A stretch of DNA of 53,170 nucleotides from a virus. The first letter of the stretch is position 1. Each line of letters begins with the position of its first letter. Below are positions 45,754 through 53,170 of the stretch, in pieces. Under the pieces are notes generated by a model. It was given only the letters and a program-made list of their open reading frames with translations. It did not search any database and was not told the origin of the DNA. The DNA lies in IMG/VR virus record IMGVR_UViG_3300009174_000006, positions 1 to 53,170 of that record; one strand, written 5' to 3'. Both the position numbers and the translations under genes were made by a program.

Positions 45754-46484
45754 AGCAACGCCTTCAACTCTGCTTCTCGGATACGCTTCTGCGCGACAAT
45801 GAAATAGTCCAGGTCACGCTCTATCCCGATGAAGTTTCTACCCGTGTGGACACAGGCGACCCCGGTAGTGCCGCTGCCCATCGTGTTATCAAGCACCGTG
45901 TCACCTTCGTTGGTGTAGGTGCGGATGAGGTATTCCATGAGGGCAACGGGCTTCTGGGTGGGGTGGAGTCCTACTTCACAATTAAACTTCTGCCATGAAG
46001 ATGGGACGCGCTTTGTTGTTAGTTGCCCCTGCTGTGCCCCGATGGCACCATAGTTCTCGGTATTTGTTTCATGCTTAATACCATATTTGATCCGATCAAC
46101 ACCTCCTCCTGTTCGGTTCTGCATCTGTTTATTATAAACCCACTTCCCCCGTGAGAACACCAATACACTTTCGTGTTCTTTCATCGGTTCTCGAACGGTA
46201 TTAACAAAATTGCTGCCTCGGTTTTTAATCCAAATCCACTCGTGCTTAAACAACTCGGGTTTGCTCATCACAAGGAGTGAGGTGAACGGTTGGCTCGCTG
46301 TCAACACCACCGCACCTCGGCAGACTCGGGCGTATTCCTGCCAAAGTAAATCGAGGGGGATCATCGAATCCCACTTATTCTGTGTGGTTCCGTATGGCAG
46401 GTCACAGATCACCGCGTTTGCCGCCCCGTTCGGCATATCCTTCATCCGATCCAAGCAATCTCCGAACAGCAGTTTCACGCTCAT
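45750..46484 (-). CDS. DNA methyltransferase, inserted in the polymerase cluster
   Basis: A 244-residue protein from ATG 46484 (ATGA overlap with polymerase fragment 1). Motif IV is CDLPYGTTQNKWDS near residue 28, a DPPY variant with Leu, and motif I is LDNTMGSGTTGVACVHTGRN near residue 200, with HPTQKPVALMEYLIR before it. This beta-type order fits N6-adenine or N4-cytosine methylation of phage DNA. It lies as a complete gene between the exonuclease and middle polymerase fragments. Its GC content is visibly lower (about 48% in 46141-46200) than in the flanking fragment (about 58% in 46861-46920), which suggests an insertion from elsewhere. It has no nuclease partner. Confidence 0.88.
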   Translation of the reverse strand: MSVKLLFGDCLDRMKDMPNGAANAVICDLPYGTTQNKWDSMIPLDLLWQEYARVCRGAVVLTASQPFTSLLVMSKPELFKHEWIWIKNRGSNFVNTVREPMKEHESVLVFSRGKWVYNKQMQNRTGGGVDRIKYGIKHETNTENYGAIGAQQGQLTTKRVPSSWQKFNCEVGLHPTQKPVALMEYLIRTYTNEGDTVLDNTMGSGTTGVACVHTGRNFIGIERDLDYFIVAQKRIREAELKALL

Positions 46485-47338
46485 ACCCCCTCATCCAAAA
46501 ACGCTTCCACCGTCGCCGCCTGCAAATCCCCATACGGATACCCGTTGGCCTGTGCCCAGGCCAGCACCTTTGCCCCCTGCGTCACTTCGAACCCGGTCAA
46601 CGTTTTGAACTTCTCCCCGACGATCGCGGTCTCCTCATCAATCAGCTTTTGCGCGTGACGCAGCGCGGCGATATTCACCGTCACCCCGCGTTCGTTGATA
46701 ATCTCATGGAGGGTGTAGTTGGCGTCGTTGAGGGGATCACCGAAGTAAGCGAGGCGGCGAGCCACCTCTTGCTCGGCGCGCACGTCCTGACGGCAGTATT
46801 CCACGAAGCGCGCGAAGTCCTCGGGGTCATCCTCGGGCTGGATGCGATGCACAGGCATCCCCGCGGGGTTTTTCTTGGTGGGCTTCTTCGCCGGCTGCAT
46901 CATCGAGAACTTGCGGATCAACCGTTTGCCGGCCGCATCCTTCACCACTGTCCCTAGGAACTCACTGAGCTTCTCCAGCTTGGCTGGGAGTGCCGCGCGC
47001 CGGGCCAGTGACATCGTGCAGCGGAAGCGGCTGATGTGGGGTGGCTGGATGCCCCAGGTCTTCCACATCAGCGCTTTGCTCATCGCGTACTCGAACTGGG
47101 CGTTGTGGGCGTAGATAAGGATTTCCGGGTTTTCGAGGGCGTCCCAGTAACGGTCAAAAGACGCAAGTTGTTCCTCAGGCATCCCCTTCCACCATGCTGT
47201 GGGCTCCTCATCCCCCAGCGCCATCGCTGCGCAGAGGATCTCGGTAGACGGGTCGAACGCATACCGATATGCACCTACCTCGGTGATGTCCGCGAGGCTG
47301 AAGGACTCGTAGTCGAGATGGAGGTGGGGAGGGGGCAT
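46481..47338 (-). CDS. DNA polymerase I family, fragment 1: 3'-5' exonuclease and thumb start
   Basis: A 285-residue protein from ATG 47338. Exo motif I is HLDYESFS (D9, E11), motif II is IYAHNAQFEYAM (N79, E83 where Asp is usual), and motif III is EYCRQDVRAE (Y181, D185). After the exonuclease domain comes TLHEIINERGVTVNIAALRH and GAKVLAWAQANGYPYGDLQA, ATVEAFLDEGV, the first part of the thumb in family A phage polymerases, where the protein stops. It lacks palm and fingers. The rest follows in fragments 2 and 3 further down the same operon. The fragment is thus a proofreading subunit of a split replicative polymerase. Confidence 0.88.
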   Translation of the reverse strand: MPPPHLHLDYESFSLADITEVGAYRYAFDPSTEILCAAMALGDEEPTAWWKGMPEEQLASFDRYWDALENPEILIYAHNAQFEYAMSKALMWKTWGIQPPHISRFRCTMSLARRAALPAKLEKLSEFLGTVVKDAAGKRLIRKFSMMQPAKKPTKKNPAGMPVHRIQPEDDPEDFARFVEYCRQDVRAEQEVARRLAYFGDPLNDANYTLHEIINERGVTVNIAALRHAQKLIDEETAIVGEKFKTLTGFEVTQGAKVLAWAQANGYPYGDLQAATVEAFLDEGV

Positions 47339-47499
47339 CAGCGTGGCTGAGGTGCAACCTTCAGAGTCACCACTTCACCCCTCGGCTGCGAGGGGATGCA
47401 GAGACAGGTTCTCCCCGCCTCCACATCCCGCGCGCAGAAGTGGCAAGGCTTGACCTTGGGCCGCGGGTCGCGGTCAACGTAGTAGGTGTCGTAGCTCAT
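47338..47499 (-). CDS. Small Cys-rich hypothetical protein
   Basis: A 53-residue protein from ATG 47499 (ATGA overlap with the upstream small gene). KPCHFCARDVEAGRTCLCIP gives a CxxC and CxC pair typical of a tiny zinc ribbon. The stop overlaps the polymerase fragment 1 start by one base (TGATG). A longer frame starts upstream but would cross the neighbouring gene. Confidence 0.55.
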   Translation of the reverse strand: MSYDTYYVDRDPRPKVKPCHFCARDVEAGRTCLCIPSQPRGEVVTLKVAPQPR

Positions 47500-47639
47500 G
47501 TGGCCGCGTAGAATGCTACGGCTTCGGGGTAGCTTCTGCATTCTTGTTCCCTGTCACCGGACACGCAGATGACGACTCCCGAGGAGTTCTTGAGAAACCA
47601 CTCGCGCGCTTCTTCCAAAGAATTGACATGCTCGATCAT
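47496..47639 (-). CDS. Tiny hypothetical protein
   Basis: A 47-residue open frame from ATG 47639: MIEHVNSLEEAREWFLKNSS, then GVVICVSGDREQECRSYPEA and a short end. It looks like a small helix-strand-helix unit. It fits exactly between SSB and the Cys-rich protein, ending in an ATGA overlap, so I take it as real although it is short. Confidence 0.5.
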   Translation of the reverse strand: MIEHVNSLEEAREWFLKNSSGVVICVSGDREQECRSYPEAVAFYAAT

Positions 47640-47642
47640 ACC

Positions 47643-48242
47643 TTAAAACTCGTCCATGGCATCCTGGGCTTTGCGGTTGCCGCGGCGGGGGGTTTCCTCG
47701 CTGGCGCCTTCCGCAGGGAGAGCATCAAACTCGTTCTCCACGTTGACCGGGACAGCCCCGCCGAGGCTTTCGCCATCCTTGACGAACTGGATTGCGCGGA
47801 GTTCCGCGTTCACCCCTTTGCCCCATTTGTTGTTCTGCACCCACAGCCGGATGGTGGCGTTGACGTAACAGCCGGCGTAGATTTTCCCATCCTCAGCGGT
47901 GAGCGGCGACAGGTCACGATCCACCACCGGGGGGCGCGTCTTGCGGGAAGCGGAGATGAAGAACACCCCGTCGCCGTAGCCCTCGGTGTCGAGCTTTTCG
48001 TTGCCATCGTGAAGGCAGCGATGCTTCAGCGGGACTTTCTTCTTGAACTCGTCCAGGGCGAGGCGCTCGATTAGGGCTTCGATCTGGTCGATCAGTTTGC
48101 CGTGGTGCTCGATGTCGAGCAGGAGGTTGGCCGAGAACTTCGGCTCACTGCCCTCCATGGCATAGGCTTCAAATAGGTGTGGGAAACTGAGCCGAACATT
48201 CGGCAGTTTCACGATTGCGGGGTCAGTGGCTTTGGTGGTCAT
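47643..48242 (-). CDS. DUF2815-type single-stranded DNA-binding protein
   Basis: A 199-residue protein from ATG 48242. IVKLPNVRLSFPHLFEAYAM and PKFSANLLLDIEHHGKLIDQ at the start, RDLSPLTAEDGKIYAGCYVN and ATIRLWVQNNKWGKGVNAEL later, are the DUF2815 pattern, an OB-fold SSB related to T7 gp2.5 in role. The C-terminus is acidic (AQDAMDEF), as in other SSBs, for partner contact. It coats ssDNA during replication and stands directly before the polymerase genes. The leader is A/C-rich without Shine-Dalgarno. Confidence 0.85.
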   Translation of the reverse strand: MTTKATDPAIVKLPNVRLSFPHLFEAYAMEGSEPKFSANLLLDIEHHGKLIDQIEALIERLALDEFKKKVPLKHRCLHDGNEKLDTEGYGDGVFFISASRKTRPPVVDRDLSPLTAEDGKIYAGCYVNATIRLWVQNNKWGKGVNAELRAIQFVKDGESLGGAVPVNVENEFDALPAEGASEETPRRGNRKAQDAMDEF

Positions 48243-48271
48243 GTGTATTTTGTTTTTGGTTGAGGTGAAAA

Positions 48272-48532
48272 TTACTTCCAGGCTGGGTTCATTTCAGCAG
48301 CCCGGGCGTCGAGGATGGCGCGTCGTTCGAGTTTAGCTGCTTGCTTCTTTCCGACATGAGGCGTGCCCCAAGTCCAGCGCCGGCGAAAGATGCTTTTGGT
48401 GATGCCGTCGCGGGTGCGACGGAACTTGCGGCGCTCTTTGGGTTTCTCGGGGAGCGAGGCGAACGCAGTGGATTCGTGAGCGCCAAGTGAGAGGCAAGCA
48501 GCGAGGAAAGGAAGGAATCGGATTGGTTTCAT
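48272..48532 (-). CDS. Small basic hypothetical protein with signal-like N-terminus
   Basis: An 86-residue protein from ATG 48532 (ATGA overlap). MKPIRFLPFLAACLSLGAHE resembles a signal peptide, followed by a very basic part (KPKERRKFRRTRDGITKS, IFRRRWTWG). Either it is exported or the N-terminus is merely hydrophobic. No family recognised. Confidence 0.45.
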   Translation of the reverse strand: MKPIRFLPFLAACLSLGAHESTAFASLPEKPKERRKFRRTRDGITKSIFRRRWTWGTPHVGKKQAAKLERRAILDARAAEMNPAWK

Positions 48533-48639
48533 CGGTTTGGCATTTTCTTACCGGTGCGGAGGCACTGGCGGTGTTGGTTGAGCGCAGCGAGGATCGCCGC
48601 GACGGTGGGTTTACTGAGGGTTGGTTTGGGGGGTTTCAT
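48529..48639 (-). CDS. Tiny hypothetical protein
   Basis: A 36-residue frame from ATG 48639 beginning MKPPKPTLSKPTVAAILAAL and ending basic. It is joined to the downstream gene by an ATGA overlap and starts within the end of the upstream membrane protein. No further support, hence moderate doubt. Confidence 0.4.
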   Translation of the reverse strand: MKPPKPTLSKPTVAAILAALNQHRQCLRTGKKMPNR

Positions 48640-48817
48640 CGTCTGGATCTTTTTCTTCTTTAAAATCCCCATCGGCGTCACAGTGCGGTGGTGGATAGCC
48701 ATGTTTACGGAGAGTCCAGTGACGGAGAATACGGTTGCAAATCCGAAACACCATTTGGCTGAGAACGCAGAGGGCGAAGAAACTGAGGTAAGGGTTGTCT
48801 TTGATAATCTCGGTCAT
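48611..48817 (-). CDS. Small membrane protein
   Basis: A 68-residue protein from ATG 48817, right after the Cas4-like gene. Residues 9-28 (PYLSFFALCVLSQMVFRICN) form one probable membrane helix, followed by a polar acidic tail (DADGDFKEEKDPDDETPQ). Function unknown. Confidence 0.5.
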   Translation of the reverse strand: MTEIIKDNPYLSFFALCVLSQMVFRICNRILRHWTLRKHGYPPPHCDADGDFKEEKDPDDETPQTNPQ

Positions 48818-48818
48818 A

Positions 48819-50024
48819 TCAGTTCTCCAGTCCCTCAAACTCCAGTTTCGGGTCCACCCCACCGAACTCCGGCCGCTTGTCCGCGACGGGGGCGATGGTG
48901 GGCTTGCCCTCCGCCCGGGCGACGAGGTTCAGCAGATCGAGAGTGAGCGCTTTCTTGCCCAGCAGCTTCTCCGCACCCCCGGGGCTGACCACGCTCGTTT
49001 CGTAAACCTCCTCTTTACGGAGGTGAGTGTCCTTGAGCAGCAGGGCCGCTGCTTTCTCCGGGTCGGTCCAATACCGATTACCCTGGCGTCCTTGCACCAG
49101 TTTGAAGCCTTCGATCTTGCCCCCGTTCTTGAGGTATTCAAGAGCATACTCCCAGGCGTCATCCACCCATGCTTTGATAGCGTCCCGGTGCTGAAGGACG
49201 GCGGCAAGCTGGGCAGTGGAGATGGCCTTGACCGGGGGGAAGTGTTTCGGTCCTGTCTCGATTGTGGCCAACACCTCGATGTCCCGTTTGAACTCTCCCG
49301 TCCGTGCGGTGCAAAACCCCTTGGCCGGGCAGAAGCGGCACGCTTTGTCGCTGGGCCGGAACTGGGTCTCACCGTCTGCGAGAATCAGTTCAGCCGCGTC
49401 CGTCACCTGTTTGGTAAATTCGAGGATCTCGCCCCAGGTGGTCTCCCAGACATGGAACGGGGAATCCTCCGCTCCCCGGCCCCGGGGCTGGTAAATGTGG
49501 ATCGTCACCGGGGATTCCAGCAAAGCACCGCTGGCGATCTCCTTGTGGAGCAGGGCTTCGCGCATCGCGGAACGGGCATAGATAGCCCCCTGAAGATTTT
49601 CAAAGGGGTCCACGATCACACCCATGCCGTACTTGTAGTCCACGACATGGGTGTGGTTGCCGCTGATGGTCAGCACGTCCACCTTGCCGTTTCTGCCCTC
49701 GTGATACCACAAGGGGAACTTCTGCTCGATGATGGGTTTCCCCCCAAGTTCTGTAACGTATTCCATGTAGTCCCAGGCGTGCTTGTGCATCTCCTTGGTA
49801 ATGGGCGTGGGGCACTCCTTGGGATCGGGTTTTTCGCCCATCAACAGCGCCCGGGCGACCTCATGCGCCGTAGTGCCCTCCAGGTTCCACACTGTGTCAT
49901 CGGGGGGCAGCTTGTCTGCGTTCTCCAGGATGAAGCGTGGGCTCGCCGTGCAAGTCACCCAGCGGGCAGCGGAGGAAGGGTTGAGATCGAGACGTGGTGC
50001 GTTAGCACGGGGGGTCTTGTTCAT
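48819..50024 (-). CDS. Cas4/RecB-like exonuclease (DUF2800)
   Basis: A 401-residue protein from ATG 50024. It starts with LNPSSAARWVTCTASPRF and TAHEVARALL, conserved in DUF2800 phage nucleases. The PD-(D/E)xK core is NGKVDVLTISGNHTHVVDYK (D and K near residues 116-132), with YGMG after it. DKACRFCPAKGFCTA near residue 235 provides the Cys group that can bind an iron-sulfur cluster, as in Cas4. The protein trims or resects DNA ends in replication-linked recombination. It overlaps the zinc protein upstream by four bases and belongs to the standard DUF2800-SSB-polymerase set. Confidence 0.85.
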   Translation of the reverse strand: MNKTPRANAPRLDLNPSSAARWVTCTASPRFILENADKLPPDDTVWNLEGTTAHEVARALLMGEKPDPKECPTPITKEMHKHAWDYMEYVTELGGKPIIEQKFPLWYHEGRNGKVDVLTISGNHTHVVDYKYGMGVIVDPFENLQGAIYARSAMREALLHKEIASGALLESPVTIHIYQPRGRGAEDSPFHVWETTWGEILEFTKQVTDAAELILADGETQFRPSDKACRFCPAKGFCTARTGEFKRDIEVLATIETGPKHFPPVKAISTAQLAAVLQHRDAIKAWVDDAWEYALEYLKNGGKIEGFKLVQGRQGNRYWTDPEKAAALLLKDTHLRKEEVYETSVVSPGGAEKLLGKKALTLDLLNLVARAEGKPTIAPVADKRPEFGGVDPKLEFEGLEN

Positions 50025-50302
50025 GGTTCAAAGGTGTCTACGTTGCCATCGTACTTATCCCCGGAGCACCACCGCGTTATGAAATAGTGCTCGCTCTCCA
50101 CCTTCCCACAGTGCTTGCATTTCGGAGGCTCCTTCTTCTTTTTCTTGGGGGCAGTGTCACGCAGGAACTTGCGGATGTCGGCAGCGTGTTTCTTGACCAT
50201 CTCCCGTTCTTCCGGCAGCAAACCCCCACCGTGCGCCTCGTATTCCGGCAGAAGAAATCGGACAAACGTGCGGAGGGTGAGGATCTGGTCTTTGAGTTTC
50301 AT
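50021..50302 (-). CDS. Small zinc-binding hypothetical protein
   Basis: A 93-residue protein if started at ATG 50302. ATGs at 50326 and 50353 would add 8 or 17 residues, the longest having GGAGG 14 bases upstream. A helical first half (KDQILTLRTFVRFLLPEYEA, then EEREMVKKHAADIRKFLRD) and a lysine run lead to PKCKHCGKVESEHYF and RWCSGD, a probable zinc ribbon. It overlaps the exonuclease start. Function unknown. Confidence 0.5.
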   Translation of the reverse strand: MKLKDQILTLRTFVRFLLPEYEAHGGGLLPEEREMVKKHAADIRKFLRDTAPKKKKKEPPKCKHCGKVESEHYFITRWCSGDKYDGNVDTFEP

Positions 50303-50435
50303 AAAGTTGGAAAAGTAGCCGGTCATTACGCTGGCCGGAAAGCGGGGAGGCATTTATACTGTTAGCCCTCCTCTTCAGTCACCCGGCCCTCACAAAAGAG
50401 AGTCGGGGCACGGTCTATTTGGCCGTGAAATTGTT

Positions 50436-50810
50436 CTACATCTTCAGCGCTTCGATGTCGCGGTAGAACGCCGGCCGATTCGCTTCGGGCAGGTCGCTGA
50501 TCTTGGTGCCGCCGTGCTTGGTGATGAGCGCCTTGACTTCGGCGCCTCGGCCTTCCTCGACCACGAGGGGGTGGATGTGGAGCTTGAGCGCTTCATCGGA
50601 ATACTGGTCATCGACCCTGGCCGTTTTGCCAGCGGGGGCGGGGTCTTTGGGAGCCTCGGTTTCGGTCGGAGCACGGCCCCGGCGCTTGGTGGGGGTGGGC
50701 TCGGCAGCGGGGGCTCCGGTGTCGGTGGTCTCACCTTCAGCGAGGTTCTTGGCGGTGGTGGCAATCGCAGCGGCGAAGGCGGCGATGCAGATGAGGGTGG
50801 CTTTGGTCAT
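50436..50810 (-). CDS. Hypothetical protein
   Basis: A 124-residue protein from ATG 50810. The N-terminus has a short hydrophobic stretch (ATLICIAAFAAAIATTAKNL), the middle is Pro/Thr-rich, and the last 55 residues form a domain (EALKLHIHPLVVEEGRGAEV, KALITKHGGTKISDLPEANR). The C-terminal unit looks like a small helical DNA-associated domain common near phage replication genes. No named family. The leader is C/A-rich with no SD. Confidence 0.5.
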   Translation of the reverse strand: MTKATLICIAAFAAAIATTAKNLAEGETTDTGAPAAEPTPTKRRGRAPTETEAPKDPAPAGKTARVDDQYSDEALKLHIHPLVVEEGRGAEVKALITKHGGTKISDLPEANRPAFYRDIEALKM

Positions 50811-50849
50811 ATGGTGTTTTTCTGTTTTGGTGGTTTCTTTGGTTGATCC

Positions 50850-51107
50850 TCAGGGTTGCTGAGAAATTTGTTCGTGGGACGGATCACCGCTGAATCGCGG
50901 CGAGCCTTGTTTCAGGTAATGGGGGTAGTGATGTTCAACATATTTGAGGAAGGCAACAGCAACTTCCGGTTCGAGCACTAAGATGTTTCCTGCATCATCC
51001 ATGAGGTGGGAATCGGTTGTAAGAACAATGCGGCCGGGAAAAGCTGAGTCGGGCTGAACGTAAACAGAATCACCGAGATACAGAGGTGGTGGAATTGATT
51101 TGCTCAT
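50850..51107 (-). CDS. Conserved phage hypothetical protein
   Basis: An 85-residue protein from ATG 51107. PPLYLGDSVYVQPDSAFPGR, IVLTTDSHLMDDAGNILVLE, and PEVAVAFLKYVEHHYPHY are the conserved marks of a small phage protein widely found in early regions (LGDxVY ... LEPEV). Its function is unknown. It lies between the primase-helicase and other small early genes. Confidence 0.65.
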   Translation of the reverse strand: MSKSIPPPLYLGDSVYVQPDSAFPGRIVLTTDSHLMDDAGNILVLEPEVAVAFLKYVEHHYPHYLKQGSPRFSGDPSHEQISQQP

Positions 51108-51167
51108 AACAATTTCAAGTTAACGCTATCTTGCTGAATGTATCAAGAAAAATCTGAAATTATTTTT

Positions 51168-53170
51168 CTATCCGTAGACCAACTCCATGCCGAGGTTCTT
51201 CAATCCCTTCTTGACGCGCTCACCGGCCACGTCCGCGGCACTTCTTTCGTTCACCCCGCTGCGCACCCAAAGGTAGTGGCGTTCCTGTCCGAACAAATGC
51301 CGTCCAATTTGCCGGAAGCCTTCCTCGCGCAAGACGTGAGCCAGTTGTTGCGGGCTGGCGTGGGTCAGGGCTTCCTCGCAATGGAGCACGTCGAGCAGCG
51401 TTTTCGCGGAGACGATGTCGAACTGGATGAGCGGATAATCCCCCTCTAAGAGCAGCCGGCGCACGGCGGCGGCAATATCCGAAGCGGAATCGTTAATCAA
51501 GTCCTGAACATACTTGGTGCGGGGGGCGTGCCCGTCCGCATGAAAGTCGTCCGAGATGCTCCAGTCCGCGAAGTAGCTGCGCAGGGCGCCGGGTTGTTCG
51601 CGCAGCAGGGTGTAGAGCGGGGGGAAATAGTTTTCACCGAGGGCCAGCACTTGGCTTTTGTGCTGCATGGGACTTTTCAAGACAAAGTAGCGCCGGTCGC
51701 CGGGTTGAAGGGCCAGGGCATCGTGGTGGTTGGAAAAGAGGAGATAGTTGGAAATGTTGCGCACCTCGCGCGTGTCGCGGAATTTCTGGTTGACGCTGAC
51801 AAAATCATTGGTGATGAGCGGCTTCAGGGCATTCATCACCTCATACTTGTTGGTCCCGGCCACGCGTACCTCCTCCAGCACCACGACCTGATGACCGAAG
51901 CTCCATTCGTTGTAGCCGCTCTTGATCGAGTCACCGCTGATGATCTTGACGTGCTCCCCACCGAGAATCGCTTTGGCCGCTTCCGCGAGGTAGGTCTTGC
52001 CCGCTCCCTCCACCGACTGAATCAGGATCGCCCAGCGAATCTTTTTTCCGGGGGTCTGGACCAGTGAGGCGAAGTAATCGGTGATGACCCGCTGGTACTC
52101 AGTTTCCGCGATAAGATTTCGCAGATGACCTTGAAAGATTTCCCCCGCGCGCTCGGCGTGCTCCGGGGCAAGATCGGGATAAGTAGGGCAGTAAATGTTG
52201 ACATACTTTCGCCCGCCACTGACGAAAAACACTTCAGTTGGTTGGGATGGATCGTATGCGTAGTCATAGACGGTGGAGATTTTCAGGTGGTTGAGGGCGT
52301 AGTCCGCGGGACTGACGATCGGCTGGGAAAGGGTCTTGGGGGTGACGGGGATACCGGCGTTGCGCAAATCCTCTTCCTGGGGCAAGAGCCAGCGTGCGTA
52401 GGCTGAGTTGAAGGCTTCCGCCTTGTACCGCTCCCCGGTGCGGTGGCGGTAGAAATCCTGTACTGTGGTAACGTAGCAGACCCCGCGCGCCCAGAGGGGT
52501 TCGCGTTTACCGCTGGGGGCTTGTTCCTGCGCTCTGATCTTCTGCCGGTAGTCCGTCACCGTTTTGCGAATCGCGGTAGCCGAGACCGGGTAGGCAAAAC
52601 GCTTTTTGATATTGGCCGCGATATGGCCGATGATGATGTCTTCCTGCACCGCAGAAAGCAGGGGAGCCGCGATGATCTTGCGGGGGCCGTCCTCCATCAG
52701 CGCAGTGACGGTCCCTACTTCCTCCACCCAGCGGATCAACTTGGAAAAGGTGCTCTCCTTGACCTTTTTACTATCCCACCCGACAGTTTCGGCCGCGCGC
52801 AAGAGGGAGCGGATGGTGACGGGTAGCCGGCCTACGGGCGTAGGGCGCAAGCTCTCCCAGATTTTCCGGGTTTCCTTTTCCCCGCCGTACTTCTGCCCGG
52901 TGGCGCTCCACTCGTCGAACAGCGCAAGGGCTTCGACTTCTGAGACATGCCCGAACTGGTGCTTCAGCGCGGCCGCGCAGTTGAGCCACTCGGGGCGGCT
53001 GCAATCCGCGTCTATGGCATCCAGGGCTTCCTTGGCGGTGGCCAGGGTGATCTCGGGTAGCGGAGCCCGCAGGAACTCCAGAGCGTCGATAGGCGCTGGC
53101 TCCCGTTTAACTGGTGGGTGAGAGCCATTGCTGCCGTTGGAGCCGTTTTTGCTGTGGCTGGTCTCGGGGC
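51168..53170 (-). CDS. Phage primase-helicase, PriCT-2 and P4-type helicase part (partial at window edge)
   Basis: The frame is open from the right edge to the stop at 51168, 666 residues. After a Ser/Asn/Gly linker come about 90 residues of PriCT-2 (LDAIDADCSRPEWLNCAAAL, KHQFGHVSEVEALALFDEWS, then KIWESLRP). The C-terminal half is a superfamily 3, P4-alpha-like helicase (DUF5906 type) with Walker A SVEGAGKTYLAEAA and Walker B HQVVVLEEV, plus SGDSIKSGYNEW between. It unwinds DNA at the fork. TTG at 52850 is an in-frame codon only, not the real start. The primase catalytic domain is missing here but is present at 1-623 on the same strand, so both are probably one gene. Confidence 0.85.
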   Translation of the reverse strand, partial: PETSHSKNGSNGSNGSHPPVKREPAPIDALEFLRAPLPEITLATAKEALDAIDADCSRPEWLNCAAALKHQFGHVSEVEALALFDEWSATGQKYGGEKETRKIWESLRPTPVGRLPVTIRSLLRAAETVGWDSKKVKESTFSKLIRWVEEVGTVTALMEDGPRKIIAAPLLSAVQEDIIIGHIAANIKKRFAYPVSATAIRKTVTDYRQKIRAQEQAPSGKREPLWARGVCYVTTVQDFYRHRTGERYKAEAFNSAYARWLLPQEEDLRNAGIPVTPKTLSQPIVSPADYALNHLKISTVYDYAYDPSQPTEVFFVSGGRKYVNIYCPTYPDLAPEHAERAGEIFQGHLRNLIAETEYQRVITDYFASLVQTPGKKIRWAILIQSVEGAGKTYLAEAAKAILGGEHVKIISGDSIKSGYNEWSFGHQVVVLEEVRVAGTNKYEVMNALKPLITNDFVSVNQKFRDTREVRNISNYLLFSNHHDALALQPGDRRYFVLKSPMQHKSQVLALGENYFPPLYTLLREQPGALRSYFADWSISDDFHADGHAPRTKYVQDLINDSASDIAAAVRRLLLEGDYPLIQFDIVSAKTLLDVLHCEEALTHASPQQLAHVLREEGFRQIGRHLFGQERHYLWVRSGVNERSAADVAGERVKKGLKNLGMELVYG

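Noticed and set aside
43806-47338. Inteins or group I introns as explanation of the interrupted polymerase
   Set aside because: Fragments have their own start and stop codons at ATGA overlaps. The inserts are complete enzyme genes without splicing motifs or intron-like RNA stretches.
48795-50087. A 430-codon plus-strand frame opposite the Cas4-like nuclease
   Set aside because: The minus strand has nuclease and Cys-cluster motifs and coupled neighbours; the plus frame is a shadow.
1-53170. Integrase, transposase, CRISPR array, toxin-antitoxin pair
   Set aside because: I found no tyrosine or serine recombinase motifs, no IS ends, no regularly spaced repeats, and no recognisable toxin-antitoxin family.

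Overview
The window looks like a nearly complete genome of a tailed bacteriophage of the short-tailed (podovirus-like) kind, about 53.2 kb and GC-rich. It has a podovirus-type portal, a scaffold, a major capsid protein, a terminase large subunit and a 1474-residue internal-virion-type protein, but no tape-measure or sheath gene. I see no tRNA, integrase, CRISPR array or insertion sequence. The host cannot be named from the sequence. A lipoprotein, a Tat-like signal peptide and many A/C-rich leaders without Shine-Dalgarno sequences suggest a diderm host that often starts translation without SD pairing (inference).

The two window ends carry complementary halves of one primase-helicase. The N-terminal AEP primase half (623 down to 1) runs off the left edge. 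The PriCT-2 plus P4-type helicase half (53170 down to 51168) runs off the right edge. The simplest reading is a circular or circularly permuted genome cut inside this gene. With no extra bases the two halves are one base out of frame.

Layout. (1) 1-7422, minus strand: early accessory genes, with two LuxR-type HTH paralogues, an XRE regulator, a DNA methyltransferase, a Mom-like DNA-modifying acyltransferase and several unknowns. (2) 7423-9506, plus strand: a divergent control region, a possible small terminase, a 450-base non-coding C/A-rich tract and small membrane proteins. (3) 9503-11347, minus strand: the terminase large subunit, alone and reversed inside the late block. (4) 11386-16392, plus: HAD-like protein, a multidomain glycosyltransferase, a DnaQ-like exonuclease, a GT17-like glycosyltransferase and an FkbM methyltransferase. 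(5) 16423-29172, plus: virion and tail proteins, an ATP-grasp-like enzyme, a collagen-like protein and a 2-oxoglutarate/Fe(II) oxygenase. (6) 29200-36541, plus: HNH nuclease, portal, scaffold, capsid, fibre-like proteins and an SGNH hydrolase. (7) 36538-38915, plus: small membrane proteins, a lone response-regulator receiver domain, a lipoprotein and a possible 3D-domain lytic enzyme. (8) 53170-38912, minus: the replication and recombination block with primase-helicase, Cas4/RecB-like nuclease, DUF2815 SSB, DNA polymerase, SNF2 helicase and VRR-NUC nuclease.

The most striking feature is the family A DNA polymerase, which is encoded as three separate polypeptides: exonuclease plus thumb start, thumb/palm middle, and palm/fingers. 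Between them lie two complete genes, a DNA methyltransferase and a PP-loop (PAPS-reductase-like) ATPase. All four junctions are exact ATGA stop/start overlaps. Together the fragments appear to rebuild a whole polymerase of about 677 residues. A second notable system is the collagen-like GPP-repeat protein placed directly before a prolyl-hydroxylase-like oxygenase.
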